DNA of 64,000 nucleotides. Source: Streptomyces violaceoruber (GTDB taxonomy: Bacteria; Actinomycetota; Actinomycetes; Streptomycetales; Streptomycetaceae). The notes beneath the pieces are model-generated. The model was not told the DNA's origin. It worked only from the letters and a program-made list of their open reading frames with translations, and ran no database searches. The DNA is taken from contig JODI01000016.1 of NCBI GenBank assembly GCA_000720805.1, positions 1 through 64,000 on the forward strand, read 5' to 3'. Shown one piece after another: positions 40,167-49,789 of the stretch; position 1 is the stretch's first letter, and each line of letters opens with the position of its first letter. A program made the translations under genes and the position numbers.

Positions 40167-41590
40167 CACAGCGACGACACCTTCTCGCGGAGGAAGCGGG
40201 AGACGAGCCGGCTGATCCCGGACGCCAGGGTGCGGTCGAGGCGCTCCAGGAAGTGCTCCACCTCGCCCGGGGTGGCCACCAGCGGCGGGCCGACGACCAA
40301 CGGGTTCTTGCCGTTGAGGGTGTAGTAGGCGTAGATGTCGTGGTCCTGGTAGAGCGCGTTGATCACGCTGCAGGTCACCACCTTGGTCCCGAACTGCGGG
40401 TCCTTCGCCAGGCCGCCCGGCGCGAGTTTGGCGACAAGATCGAACACCGCGGGGCTGCCCAGGAAGACTCCCCACAGGGCGCCGGCTCCCCGGACGTCGG
40501 TGACGATGTCGGAGTGCTCCTTGGCGATGCGTTCCAGACCGGGGCCCAGTACCTTCTCGATCGCCCGGGCACGGGCGGGGAAGTCCTCTTCGACAGCGAC
40601 GTTGATGGCCTCGATGGCGGTGGCGCACTCCTCGCCGAAGCCGTAGTACGTGGTGCTGGTGCTCTGCAGCAGCGCGTCGTGGAGGTTGTCGTACGCCTTC
40701 TGGAAGACGGGACGGCGGGCGACGAACGCGGAGATGGAGGACTTGCCGCCGCCGAAGGACTTCGACGTCGTCACCACGTCGGGTACGAGACCGGGGTAAC
40801 GCATGAAGTGGAACATGGTCCCGGTCTTGCCCCAGCCGGTGTAGATCTCGTCGAAGATCAGGATGATGTCCTCCTGGTTGCACAGCTCCCGCAGGCCGCG
40901 CAGGAACTCCTCCGAACACCAGCGGATGGTGGAGGCGCTGAACGGCTCGATGAGCAGGGCGTAGACGTCCGACCGGCCCTTGCCGTCGCGGCTCGCCTCG
41001 ACGGCCGCCCGGACGGAGTCGAGGTCGCCGTAGGAGAAGGTGCTCACTCCCGGGATACCGGGAAAGGCGAAGTGGTTCTGCGAGCCGCCGGTGAGGCTGC
41101 CGGAGCCGAGCAGCTTGCCGTGGAAACTGATGTCGCTGCGCAGAATGGTGTTGCGCCTGCCGTTGTGGTACTTGTACGCGAGTTTCACCGCGCCTTCGAC
41201 GGCCTCCGCGCCGGAGTTGGGCAGGAAGGACATGTCGAGGTCGCCGGGGAGCACGGCCGCGAGGTTGTGGGAGAGCGCGGCCAGGTAGGGCGAGAAGTAG
41301 GTCTTGTGGACCTCCATCCGCTGCTGTTCGGCGAATCTCCGGCGGGCCTCGATGATCCGCGGGTGGTTGTGTCCGTGGCTGAGGACGCCGACACCGCCGG
41401 TGAAGTCCAGGATGCGGCGGCCGTCACGGGTGTAGACGTACGCGCCTTCGGCCCGGTCGACCAGTTCGCGGCCGAAGCCGAACGAGGTCATCAGGGAGAC
41501 CTGGCTCTTGCTGACGTACTGGCGGTACAGGTCGTGCACCTTGTCGACGGACAGCCCTTCGGCGTCCTCGATGCTCATGAGTTCCGTCAT
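40163..41590 (-). CDS. Class III PLP-dependent aminotransferase
   Basis: 475 aa fold-type I enzyme. Segments include LDFTGGVGVLSHGHNHPRI, FLPNSGAEAVEGAVKLAYKY, the PLP-contacting IFDEIYTGWGKTGTM and the Schiff-base Lys in TTSKSFGGGKSS. It is related to glutamate-1-semialdehyde aminomutase, ornithine-type and HpnO-type enzymes. It transfers an amino group to a keto or aldehyde substrate. ATG 41590 has GGAGA seven bases upstream and overlaps the previous stop. In this operon it probably aminates a sugar or a lipid-linked pentose (inference). Confidence 0.88.
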   Translation of the reverse strand: MTELMSIEDAEGLSVDKVHDLYRQYVSKSQVSLMTSFGFGRELVDRAEGAYVYTRDGRRILDFTGGVGVLSHGHNHPRIIEARRRFAEQQRMEVHKTYFSPYLAALSHNLAAVLPGDLDMSFLPNSGAEAVEGAVKLAYKYHNGRRNTILRSDISFHGKLLGSGSLTGGSQNHFAFPGIPGVSTFSYGDLDSVRAAVEASRDGKGRSDVYALLIEPFSASTIRWCSEEFLRGLRELCNQEDIILIFDEIYTGWGKTGTMFHFMRYPGLVPDVVTTSKSFGGGKSSISAFVARRPVFQKAYDNLHDALLQSTSTTYYGFGEECATAIEAINVAVEEDFPARARAIEKVLGPGLERIAKEHSDIVTDVRGAGALWGVFLGSPAVFDLVAKLAPGGLAKDPQFGTKVVTCSVINALYQDHDIYAYYTLNGKNPLVVGPPLVATPGEVEHFLERLDRTLASGISRLVSRFLREKVSSLW

Positions 41591-42528
41591 GCGGCAGTCT
41601 CCTTCCGGAGGGATGGGGGGAGGGTGCGGCGGCCGTGCAGCGTGGCCGCGCCCAGGGCGACGCCGGAGGTGGTGAGTTCCGCTACGAGAGTCAGAACCCG
41701 GCTGACCAGGGCGGTGGCGACGGCGGCGGGCAGAGGAAGGACCGTGGCGAGGGCGGGCACGAGCAACAGCTCGCGAACGCCGGCGCCGTCGGGTGCGAAC
41801 ATCACGAGGGTTCCGCCCACGGTGGCGAGGGCGAACCCGCCCACCGAGGCCGGCAGCGCGGGCAGTGGATCGGCGCCCAGCAGCACGGCGGTCACCCACA
41901 CGTGCAGACCCGACAGCACCCAGGAGGCGGTCTGGTAGAGGATGGAGCGGCGCAGATCCCAGGGGCGTCCCGGCGGCGGAGGCGGGCGCCGCCGGGCGAC
42001 ACGGGCGGCCAGGACCGCGGACCGGTGGATCAGGTCCGGCCGGGCCAGCAGAGCCACCAGCAGCACCAGGGGAAGCACCATCCACCAGACGCCGTCGTCG
42101 AACAGGGCCGGTGCGACCAGGATGCCGACCGCGCCGCCGGTGAGCAGCACGACCACCAGGTTGACCGCATAGACGCCGGCCATCTGGGCCTTGCTGACAC
42201 CGGCCTGCTCGCCCATGCGCATCTGCGCGATCAGGCCCCACACCCGGCCCGGTACGAACTTGCCCAGGAAGCCGACGAAGAACATCCGTATCCCGGTGCG
42301 CGCGGGCACCGGCACCGCGATCGCCGACAGTGTCAGCAGCCAGGCCCGGGTCCCGCACAGCAGACCGACCGCCGTGACCAGGACGGCGCCCAGCAGAGCC
42401 GGCACGGAGCCGGGGTGCAGCAACTGCCAGACGACGGACCAGTTCTGGCCGCGCAGGGCGACTCCGGCACCGGCCACCACCGCCACGCCGAACAGCAAGG
42501 CCAGTATGCGGCGCCACGTGGGGCTCAT
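41587..42528 (-). CDS. Lysylphosphatidylglycerol synthase transmembrane-region-like (UPF0104) protein
   Basis: 313 aa with about eight helices and no synthase domain. Segments LTLSAIAVPVPARTGIRMFF, FLGKFVPGRVWGLIAQMRM and VMFAPDGAGVRELLL (the conserved PxGxGxxE-like region) define the UPF0104/MprF flippase-type family. Such proteins probably move lipids or lipid-linked sugars across the membrane. The start overlaps the GT2 stop as TGATG. In this operon it is a candidate flippase for the glycolipid product. Confidence 0.83.
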   Translation of the reverse strand: MSPTWRRILALLFGVAVVAGAGVALRGQNWSVVWQLLHPGSVPALLGAVLVTAVGLLCGTRAWLLTLSAIAVPVPARTGIRMFFVGFLGKFVPGRVWGLIAQMRMGEQAGVSKAQMAGVYAVNLVVVLLTGGAVGILVAPALFDDGVWWMVLPLVLLVALLARPDLIHRSAVLAARVARRRPPPPPGRPWDLRRSILYQTASWVLSGLHVWVTAVLLGADPLPALPASVGGFALATVGGTLVMFAPDGAGVRELLLVPALATVLPLPAAVATALVSRVLTLVAELTTSGVALGAATLHGRRTLPPSLRKETAA

Positions 42529-43547
42529 CAGGCGCTCGTCCCCGGCGGCAGCGCGGCCGGCAACGCCCCGCGTCCGCCCAGCCGGCGCGCGGTACCGACG
42601 ACGAGCCCGGCCACGATGGCCCACTGGGCGAGCAGGTGCACCGCCAGGAAGTACAGCAGGAACCGCGTCCCGCGCTCCCGGCGGACGAACCCCGCGAGTC
42701 CCGGATCGGACACCAGGAACAGGGCGAGGAACAGCAGCGGCACCGCGGCGAGCACGGGCACGTCGGCCACCGTGAACAGCAGGGGCAGCGAGGCGGCGAA
42801 CAACGTCGCACCGACCACCCCGAGCAGGGGGTTCACCACCACCGCGCCGGAGCGCATGCGGTGAGCGCCGGCGAAGCCGGCCAGCGGGAGGGAGCGCCGG
42901 AACTGCTCGCGCAGCATGTCCGCGAGCCCCGCGCAGTCGTCGTGCTTCCCGACGACGGTGTCGGTGAGCCGGATGCCCGCCACGCGTGCCAGCCGGTCGC
43001 TGTACTCGACGTCCTCCGCGTCGCGCAGGCCCTCGTGGAATGGGCCGGCGGCCGCGAAGACCTCCCGGCGCACCGCCGCCAGCGCGAAGACGGCCGTACC
43101 GACCCGGCCCACGCTGCGCCTGCGCCACCAGTGCGCGTGCAGCACGCGGTAGTGCTCGACCGGTCCGTCGTCGAACAGCGGGCGGGTGTCGTACGTGCCG
43201 TGCACCAGACCGCAGTCGGGGTCCTCGCGCAGCACGCGCAGGGCGTTCGCGATGGCGTCGGGGCGCAGGGCCACGTCGGAGTCGACGAAGAAGAGGACGT
43301 CGCCTCGCGCCTCACGCGCGCCCCGGTTGCGTACCGCGGAGACGCCCTTGTTGCCCCCGCCCTCGACGACCCGGCAGGGGTAGGAAGCGGCGATCTCCCG
43401 GGAGCGGTCGGTGGAGGCGTCGTCCACGACGATCACTTCGAGTGGCCGGTAGGTCTGGGCGAACACCCCGTCCAGGCAGGCGGCGAGGGTCTTCTCGTAG
43501 TTGTAGTTGGGAATAATCACCGACACTGTCGGCTGATCCGTGATCAT
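42528..43547 (-). CDS. GT2 family glycosyltransferase with C-terminal membrane segments (first copy)
   Basis: 339 aa. The GT-A domain has VSVIIPNYNYEKTL, EVIVVDDASTDRS and FFVDSDVALRPDA (DSD metal site), then AEDVEYSDRLARV. C-terminal hydrophobic helices (about 235-330) place it at the membrane. It is first in the minus-strand operon and paralogous to the GT2 at 37094. I set the start at ATG 43547 (MITDQPTV), although the frame is open further upstream. It probably initiates a lipid-linked glycoconjugate. Donor and acceptor are unknown. Confidence 0.86.
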   Translation of the reverse strand: MITDQPTVSVIIPNYNYEKTLAACLDGVFAQTYRPLEVIVVDDASTDRSREIAASYPCRVVEGGGNKGVSAVRNRGAREARGDVLFFVDSDVALRPDAIANALRVLREDPDCGLVHGTYDTRPLFDDGPVEHYRVLHAHWWRRRSVGRVGTAVFALAAVRREVFAAAGPFHEGLRDAEDVEYSDRLARVAGIRLTDTVVGKHDDCAGLADMLREQFRRSLPLAGFAGAHRMRSGAVVVNPLLGVVGATLFAASLPLLFTVADVPVLAAVPLLFLALFLVSDPGLAGFVRRERGTRFLLYFLAVHLLAQWAIVAGLVVGTARRLGGRGALPAALPPGTSA

Positions 43548-44062
43548 GAGCTGTCCGTTTCGGCGAGTGAGGCGATGCGGACGGTGAGAGCGCTGTTTGC
43601 GTCCCCTGAAAACTAGGGACCGGCCGGGGGCCCGTGACAGTGGCAAAGGCCGTATCCCCCTGCTTGTCGGCCAAAGTGCAGGGCGGTCCTACGACGTTGG
43701 GTGCATGGGCGCTGCACGGAAGTGGCGTGGAGCGGTCGGGGGAGGGGCAGGGAAGTGGCGTGCGCGGCCGGGGGGAGGGGCAGGAAAGGGCGTGGACGGG
43801 CGGGAGACATCTGGCCGGAGGGCCCGACGGGCGGCGCCGGGCGCGGCGGACACCTGTCGCTCTGCGACACCGGACCGACACACCCCGTTTGGTCGGCCTT
43901 GATCGGATGCCCCTGGCATAAAACGAACGGAGCGCCTAATGTAACGACCCGGATCTGCCTCCTAACGCCTTGAAGAGGCTCCGACGGCGGAGGTCGACAC
44001 GTGTCTACATCCCGCGATCGAACTCCCGTCATCGGAGGCCGCGCATCACAGGAGGCCTGACC

Positions 44063-44122
44063 ATGTCAGCGGCAAGGAAGCCGCGTCCGGACCATCGACT
44101 TCGTCACCGCATCGGCCCGTAG
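44063..44122 (+). CDS. Possible 19-aa leader peptide or gene remnant
   Basis: ATG 44063 to TAG 44120, reading MSAARKPRPDHRLRHRIGP. A perfect AGGAGG (44050-44055) sits seven bases upstream, stronger than most start sites in the window. The product is very basic. It lies before the CebR box and the kinase gene. It may be a translated leader, a chance frame, or the surviving start of a deleted gene. Confidence 0.35.
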   Translation: MSAARKPRPDHRLRHRIGP

Positions 44123-44188
44123 GCTCATGCCGAAGCCGACCGACCACACCTGAAGGCAGCCTGGTCAGCAGTCCCGTATGCCAGAGAG

Positions 44189-44202
44189 TGGGAGCGCTCC
44201 CG
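44189..44202. promoter_or_regulatory. CebR box (13/14 match) before the two-component operon
   Basis: TGGGAGCGCTCCCG, one base from the perfect palindrome, 29 bp upstream of the kinase GTG. Placed to act as an operator for the two-component genes. Confidence 0.75.
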
Positions 44203-44231
44203 CGGGGGCGCGGAGCTGAGGGGATTTCACT

Positions 44232-45299
44232 GTGTTGATCCGCGATGCACACGCTGACTCGTACCGCGGTCTGTCCACCGTCCATGAGGAGATCTGCCGG
44301 TCCATCAACGACGCCTTGCGCAAGGACGGCAACGAGCTGGCCGGCCGGCCCGGTTTCGTCGACGAACTCACCGTCCAGGCCTGCGCCGTCTTCGACGAGG
44401 TCACCACCGCCGTGGCACGCGGGGAGCCCTTGGAGACCGTGACGGTGAGCGGCGGCCCCTTACCGGCCGGCGACGACCGGCTCCAGCGCGGCCTGGACTG
44501 GGCGCACCTGCTCCGTGCCGGGACCACCTTGTTCGAAGTGATGCTGCCCATCGTCCTCAGGGAGTCGGCACCCGCGAACGAGGCGGACGCCACCCGGGTC
44601 AGCGTGGTGCTCCACCAGGCCGTGCTCTCCCGTGTCGCCCGCGGCTCGCTGGCGCGCATGACCATCCTGGCCGACCGGGCCCTGGACTCGCGCCAGGACG
44701 AACGACGGCTCATCGCCCGGGAGTTACACGACCGGGTACTGCACGGGATCGCCCTGGCCCTCCAGGGGATCGACATGCACCAGTACCACGCGGAGACGTC
44801 CCCCGCACTGGCCCGCGCCAAGCTCGACCGGGCGGCCGGACTGCTGCGACAGAGCGTGCACACGCTTCAGCACTTCACCTCGGACCTGCGAAGATCGGTC
44901 GGAGAGGGCGGCCTGGAACGGGCGCTGCGCTCCTACCTGGAAGCACACGCCGACCCGGCCGTGCAGGTCACGCTCCGCACGAGCGGAAACCTCCTCGCGC
45001 TGCCCGCGAGTGTCAGCGAGGAGACCTACCTGATCCTGCGCGAGGCCGCGCGCAACGCCTTGCGGCACGCCTCGCCGTCACGCCTGGACATCACCGTTGA
45101 GGTGACGAACCGGACCCTTTACGCGACGGTGACCGACGACGGATGCGGCTTCCTGACCGGCTCGGCGTCCGCGGGCGGCGGCCTGCCGTCGATGCGGGAG
45201 AGAGCCCATCTCCTCGGCGGTGACCTGTCCCTGTCCAGCGCGCCCTCGGTCGGCACCGTCGTCGAGGCGCGCATCCCGCTCGGGGAGCGCGGCCTGTGA
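44232..45299 (+). CDS. NarL-type sensor histidine kinase with a TTA (bldA) codon
   Basis: 355 aa soluble kinase without membrane segments. An N-terminal unknown sensing region (1-150) precedes a HisKA_3 dimerisation domain with His166 in IARELHDRVLHGIALALQ, then an ATPase domain with AARNALRHASPSR (N-box), VTDDGCGF (G1) and GGGLPSMRERA (G2). Leu165, right before the phospho-acceptor, is encoded by TTA (44724-44726), so full translation should need the bldA tRNA. GTG 44232 has GAGGGG upstream. Its stop overlaps the response-regulator start. A CebR box lies 29 bp upstream. The stimulus is probably cytoplasmic. Confidence 0.9.
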   Translation: MLIRDAHADSYRGLSTVHEEICRSINDALRKDGNELAGRPGFVDELTVQACAVFDEVTTAVARGEPLETVTVSGGPLPAGDDRLQRGLDWAHLLRAGTTLFEVMLPIVLRESAPANEADATRVSVVLHQAVLSRVARGSLARMTILADRALDSRQDERRLIARELHDRVLHGIALALQGIDMHQYHAETSPALARAKLDRAAGLLRQSVHTLQHFTSDLRRSVGEGGLERALRSYLEAHADPAVQVTLRTSGNLLALPASVSEETYLILREAARNALRHASPSRLDITVEVTNRTLYATVTDDGCGFLTGSASAGGGLPSMRERAHLLGGDLSLSSAPSVGTVVEARIPLGERGL

Positions 45300-46006
45300 G
45301 CGTCCCGGCGGTGCCCACCGTACGCATCTGCCTTGCCGACGACCACACCCTGATGCGGGACGGTCTGAAGGAATTGCTGTGCACGGATCCGGGCTTCGCC
45401 GTGGTGGGTGAGGCGTCCACCGGCACCGAGGCGGTGACCCTTGCGACGCGCCTGCGCCCGGACGTGGTCCTGCTCGACGTGGAGATGCCCGGCCCCGGCG
45501 CCTCGGAGGTCATCCGGCACATCACCCGCACGGTGCCGGAAGCACAGGTGCTCGTACTGACGATGCACGACGACCCCGAGATGGTCAGCGAGTTGCTGGA
45601 GGTGGGGGCGTCCGGGTACCTGCTCAAGACCGTCCCGAGGGAGGAACTGATCGCCGCGGTGCGCTCGGTGGTGCGCAAGGCCTCCGACAGCGTGGTCCTC
45701 GTCGTCTCCCGCAGGACGGTGGAACGACTCGACCGGCAGAAGTCCCGCCCCCGGCAGGTCCAGCTGACGGGCCGCGAACTGGACGTCCTGCGACTGGTCG
45801 CGGAGGCCCTCAGCAACGCCCAGGTGGCCGATCGGCTGTTCATCACGGAAGCCACGGTGAAGCGGCACCTCACCAACGTCTACGCCAAACTCGACGCGGT
45901 GTCGCGAGTGGACGCCCTGCGCAAGGCGGCCGCGGCCGGGCTGATCGATGCCGGGAGGGGCGGCAGCCCGTGGAACTGGCCCGGTGTACCGGCGGGCGAA
46001 AAGTGA
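45296..46006 (+). CDS. LuxR/NarL-family response regulator
   Basis: 236 aa. Receiver domain 9-125 with the acidic pair Asp15-Asp16, phosphorylation site Asp61 in VVLLDVEMPG, Thr/Ser in VLTMHD and Lys in YLLKTV. A C-terminal LuxR helix-turn-helix (about 158-222) reads LTGRELDVLRLVAEALSNAQ and ATVKRHLTNVYAKL. GTG 45296 overlaps the kinase stop (GTGA), so it is the cognate partner. It may activate the two adjacent island operons, but the target cannot be read directly. Confidence 0.92.
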   Translation: MSVPAVPTVRICLADDHTLMRDGLKELLCTDPGFAVVGEASTGTEAVTLATRLRPDVVLLDVEMPGPGASEVIRHITRTVPEAQVLVLTMHDDPEMVSELLEVGASGYLLKTVPREELIAAVRSVVRKASDSVVLVVSRRTVERLDRQKSRPRQVQLTGRELDVLRLVAEALSNAQVADRLFITEATVKRHLTNVYAKLDAVSRVDALRKAAAAGLIDAGRGGSPWNWPGVPAGEK

Positions 46007-46010
46007 CCAG

Positions 46011-46042
46011 GGGCCCGTTTTGCACTCGTGCGAAACGGGCCC
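46011..46042 (+). terminator. Strong stem-loop after the response regulator
   Basis: 15-bp arms GGGCCCGTTTTGCAC and GTGCGAAACGGGCCC around a TC loop, with a single non-canonical pair. It begins four bases after the stop codon. Confidence 0.85.
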
Positions 46043-46211
46043 GGCCTGCGGCTTCCACGGGTTCTGGGGGTTCCACGGGTTCCGCGAGTGGAGACGGCGC
46101 ACTCGGGACCCGCGCAGGAGAACCGAGAAGCCGTTGTCCCACTGCCTCCGAGTTCCAGGGCTGATCCTGGCCGGGCCGCGGCTGAACCCGGGACTCCTGA
46201 CCGACGCGGCG

Positions 46212-46248
46212 GAGGGGCACGGCGTTCGACTCGGACGCCGTGCCCCTC
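46212..46248 (-). terminator. Stem-loop downstream of bglC
   Basis: A perfect 14-bp stem (GAGGGGCACGGCGT with ACGCCGTGCCCCTC) and a nine-base loop, 11 bp beyond the bglC stop codon. Confidence 0.85.
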
Positions 46249-46259
46249 GGGCGGTCGGA

Positions 46260-47695
<1,436 letters not shown>

Positions 47696-47696
<1 letters not shown>

Positions 47697-47709
47697 GGAA
47701 GCGCTCCGT
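47696..47709. promoter_or_regulatory. CebR-like box overlapping the bglC ribosome-binding site and start codon
   Basis: TGGAAGCGCTCCGT, 11/14 to the palindrome. On the minus strand its GGAG serves as the Shine-Dalgarno, and its last base is the A of the bglC ATG. CebR bound here would act as a roadblock or compete with early translation. Confidence 0.75.
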
Positions 47710-47846
47710 AGGAGGTCGGCAAGACGGACGGGAGGAGGGGGAGGGGGAGAAGGACGAGCGGGGGAGAAGAGAGGAGGGGCCGAGACGGTGGCGCCCCGGC
47801 CCCTCGCGGAAGGTGAGCCCGCGACGCAGGAGAGCGAGGCACGGGC

Positions 47847-48755
47847 TCAGCCCTTGACCGCGCCCTGCATGATGCCGCCCACGATCTGCTTGCCGAAGAT
47901 CGCGAAGACCAGCAGCAGTGGCAGCGTGCCCAGGAGCGCGCCCGCCATGATCAGGGACTGGTCGGGGGTGTAGCCGCGGCCCAGGCCCGCGATGGCCACC
48001 TGCACGGTCGGGTTGCCGGTCTGGGTCAGGACCAGGAAGGGCCACAGGAAGTCGTTCCAGGTCTGGACGAACGTCAGCATGCCCAGCACGGCCATCGCGG
48101 GGCGTGCGGTCGGGAACACCACGTGCCACACCACGCGCCAACTGCTCGCGCCGTCCACCCGGGCGGCCTCGATGATCTCGTCCGGCAGCGCCTGGACCAG
48201 GTACTGCCGCATGAAGAAAACACCGAACGCGCTCACCAGCGACGGGAAGATCACCGCCTGGAGCTGGTCGGTCCAGTCGAGCTTGGCGACCATCATGTAC
48301 AGCGGGATCACGCTCAGCTGCGGGGGCACCATCATCGTGCCGATGACGATCAGCATCAGGGCGCCCCGGCCCCTGAACCGCAGCTTGGCGAAGGCGAACC
48401 CGGCGATCGTCGACAGGACGACGACGGTCACCGCCGAAATCCCGGCGACCAGGGTGGTGTTGAAGAACGCCTCGCCCAGGTTGGCGTCGGTCCAGGCGAT
48501 CTTCAGGTTCTTGAAGAGGTTCGCGCCGAACCAGAACGGCGGCGGCGACTCGGCCAGCCGGTTGTTGTCGCGCGAGGCGGCGATCGCCGTCCACACCAGC
48601 GGGAACAGCGAGACGATGGTGAACACTGCGAGGATGAGGTAGGCGATGGGGCCGGCGTGCAGTTGCCCGCCCGCGCGCGCCGCCTTCATGCCGCGTACAC
48701 GCTTCGGCGGCTCGGGCGCCGCGTCGGCCTGGGGTTTCGTCAAGGTCGTCGTCAC
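47847..48755 (-). CDS. cebG: Cellobiose/cello-oligosaccharide ABC transporter permease CebG
   Basis: 302 aa inner-membrane permease of the CUT1 sugar family, with six predicted helices. The EAA loop (EIIEAARVDGASSWRVVWHV) contacts a multitask ATPase such as MsiK, which is not in this window. GTG 48755 has AGGAGA upstream, 11 bp after cebF. It pairs with CebF to import ligand delivered by CebE. Confidence 0.93.
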   Translation of the reverse strand: MTTTLTKPQADAAPEPPKRVRGMKAARAGGQLHAGPIAYLILAVFTIVSLFPLVWTAIAASRDNNRLAESPPPFWFGANLFKNLKIAWTDANLGEAFFNTTLVAGISAVTVVVLSTIAGFAFAKLRFRGRGALMLIVIGTMMVPPQLSVIPLYMMVAKLDWTDQLQAVIFPSLVSAFGVFFMRQYLVQALPDEIIEAARVDGASSWRVVWHVVFPTARPAMAVLGMLTFVQTWNDFLWPFLVLTQTGNPTVQVAIAGLGRGYTPDQSLIMAGALLGTLPLLLVFAIFGKQIVGGIMQGAVKG

Positions 48756-48766
48756 GGCCGGTTCTC

Positions 48767-49789
48767 CTAACTGCTGGCGCGCAACCGGCGCGAGATGACG
48801 TAGTTGACGATGCCGATCACGATGAGGATCAGGAACATCGTCCAGGCGATCGCCGAGGCGCGGCCCAGGTGCTGGTTGACCCAGCCCTGCTCGTACAGGT
48901 ACAGGCCGAGCGTCTGGAACTGGTGCTCCGAGCCTCCGGAGGAGCCCTTGTTGACGTCGAACAGCAGCGGCTCGCCGAACACCTGGCTCGCCCCGATCGT
49001 CGACACCACGGCCGTGAACAGGATCGTCGGACGCAGCGACGGCAGCGTCACATGGAGGAACTGCCGCCAGCGGTTCGCCCCGTCGAGAGCCGCCGACTCG
49101 TACAGGTCCTGCGGGATCGCCTGCATCGCCGCCAGGTAGATCAGCGCGTTGTAGCCGGTCCAGCGCCAGATGATGATCGTCGAGACGGCGATCTGCGAGG
49201 GCCACTTGTCGCTCTGCCAGTCGATCGCGTCGATGCCGACGAAGTGCAGCGCCCAGTTGATCATGCCGTAGTCACGGCCGAAGAGCAGCACGAACACCAG
49301 CGAGGCGGCGGCGATCGAGGTGGCGTACGGCGCGAGCATCACGACCCGGTAGAAGATCGAGGCGCGCAGCTTGTAGTTGAGGATGTGGGCGATGCCCATC
49401 GCCATCAGCAGCTGCGGAACGGTGGAGATGATGCCGATGGTGAGGGTGTTCTTCGCCGCGTTCCAGAAGAACTCGTCGTCGAAGATCCGGGTGTAGTTGC
49501 GCAGCCCCACCCAGCTCATGTCGGTGGGCGCGGTCAGCTCCACCTGGTGCAGCGATGCCCAGCCCGTGTAGATCAGCGGGAACAGGCCGAACGCGACGAA
49601 CAGCAGGAAGAACGGCGAGACGAAGGCGTACGGGCTCCAGCGCATGTCCCGCTGCCAACGGCGGGACAGCCGGGCGCGCTTCTTGGCCGCCGCGGGCGAT
49701 GCCGCGTCGGCGGACGGGCGGGCCGGGGCCGCGCCCCCCTCCTTGGCGGGGGGCGCGGCGGTGTCGGGGCGGGTGGCCATACGGGTCAC
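48767..49789 (-). CDS. cebF: Cellobiose/cello-oligosaccharide ABC transporter permease CebF
   Basis: 340 aa CUT1 permease with a longer Ala/Arg-rich cytoplasmic N-terminus (about 1-50) and six helices. The EAA loop is DLYESAALDGANRWRQFLHV. The GTG at 49789 overlaps the cebE stop; ATG 49780 is an alternative. Forms the pore with CebG. No ATPase gene is adjacent, as is usual for ceb loci that share MsiK. Confidence 0.93.
   Translation of the reverse strand: MTRMATRPDTAAPPAKEGGAAPARPSADAASPAAAKKRARLSRRWQRDMRWSPYAFVSPFFLLFVAFGLFPLIYTGWASLHQVELTAPTDMSWVGLRNYTRIFDDEFFWNAAKNTLTIGIISTVPQLLMAMGIAHILNYKLRASIFYRVVMLAPYATSIAAASLVFVLLFGRDYGMINWALHFVGIDAIDWQSDKWPSQIAVSTIIIWRWTGYNALIYLAAMQAIPQDLYESAALDGANRWRQFLHVTLPSLRPTILFTAVVSTIGASQVFGEPLLFDVNKGSSGGSEHQFQTLGLYLYEQGWVNQHLGRASAIAWTMFLILIVIGIVNYVISRRLRASS

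Larger units (their letters stand above)
43548..44231. other. 684-bp divergent regulatory region of the island
   Basis: Lies between the glycolipid operon and the two-component genes. It contains a CebR box at 44189-44202 and a possible 19-codon frame at 44063. A locally AT-rich patch around 43915-43945 could carry a promoter. The block 43700-43830 is purine-rich on the plus strand. No larger credible gene. Confidence 0.6.

Noticed and set aside
43585..43598. TGAGAGCGCTGTTT, a possible CebR half-site about 40 bp before the minus-strand glycolipid operon
   Set aside because: Only 9 of 14 bases match and one arm is lost. It could be a decayed operator but cannot be called one.
46043..46090. 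TTCCACGGGTTC repeated twice after the response-regulator terminator
   Set aside because: Only two short copies. No role or larger pattern.
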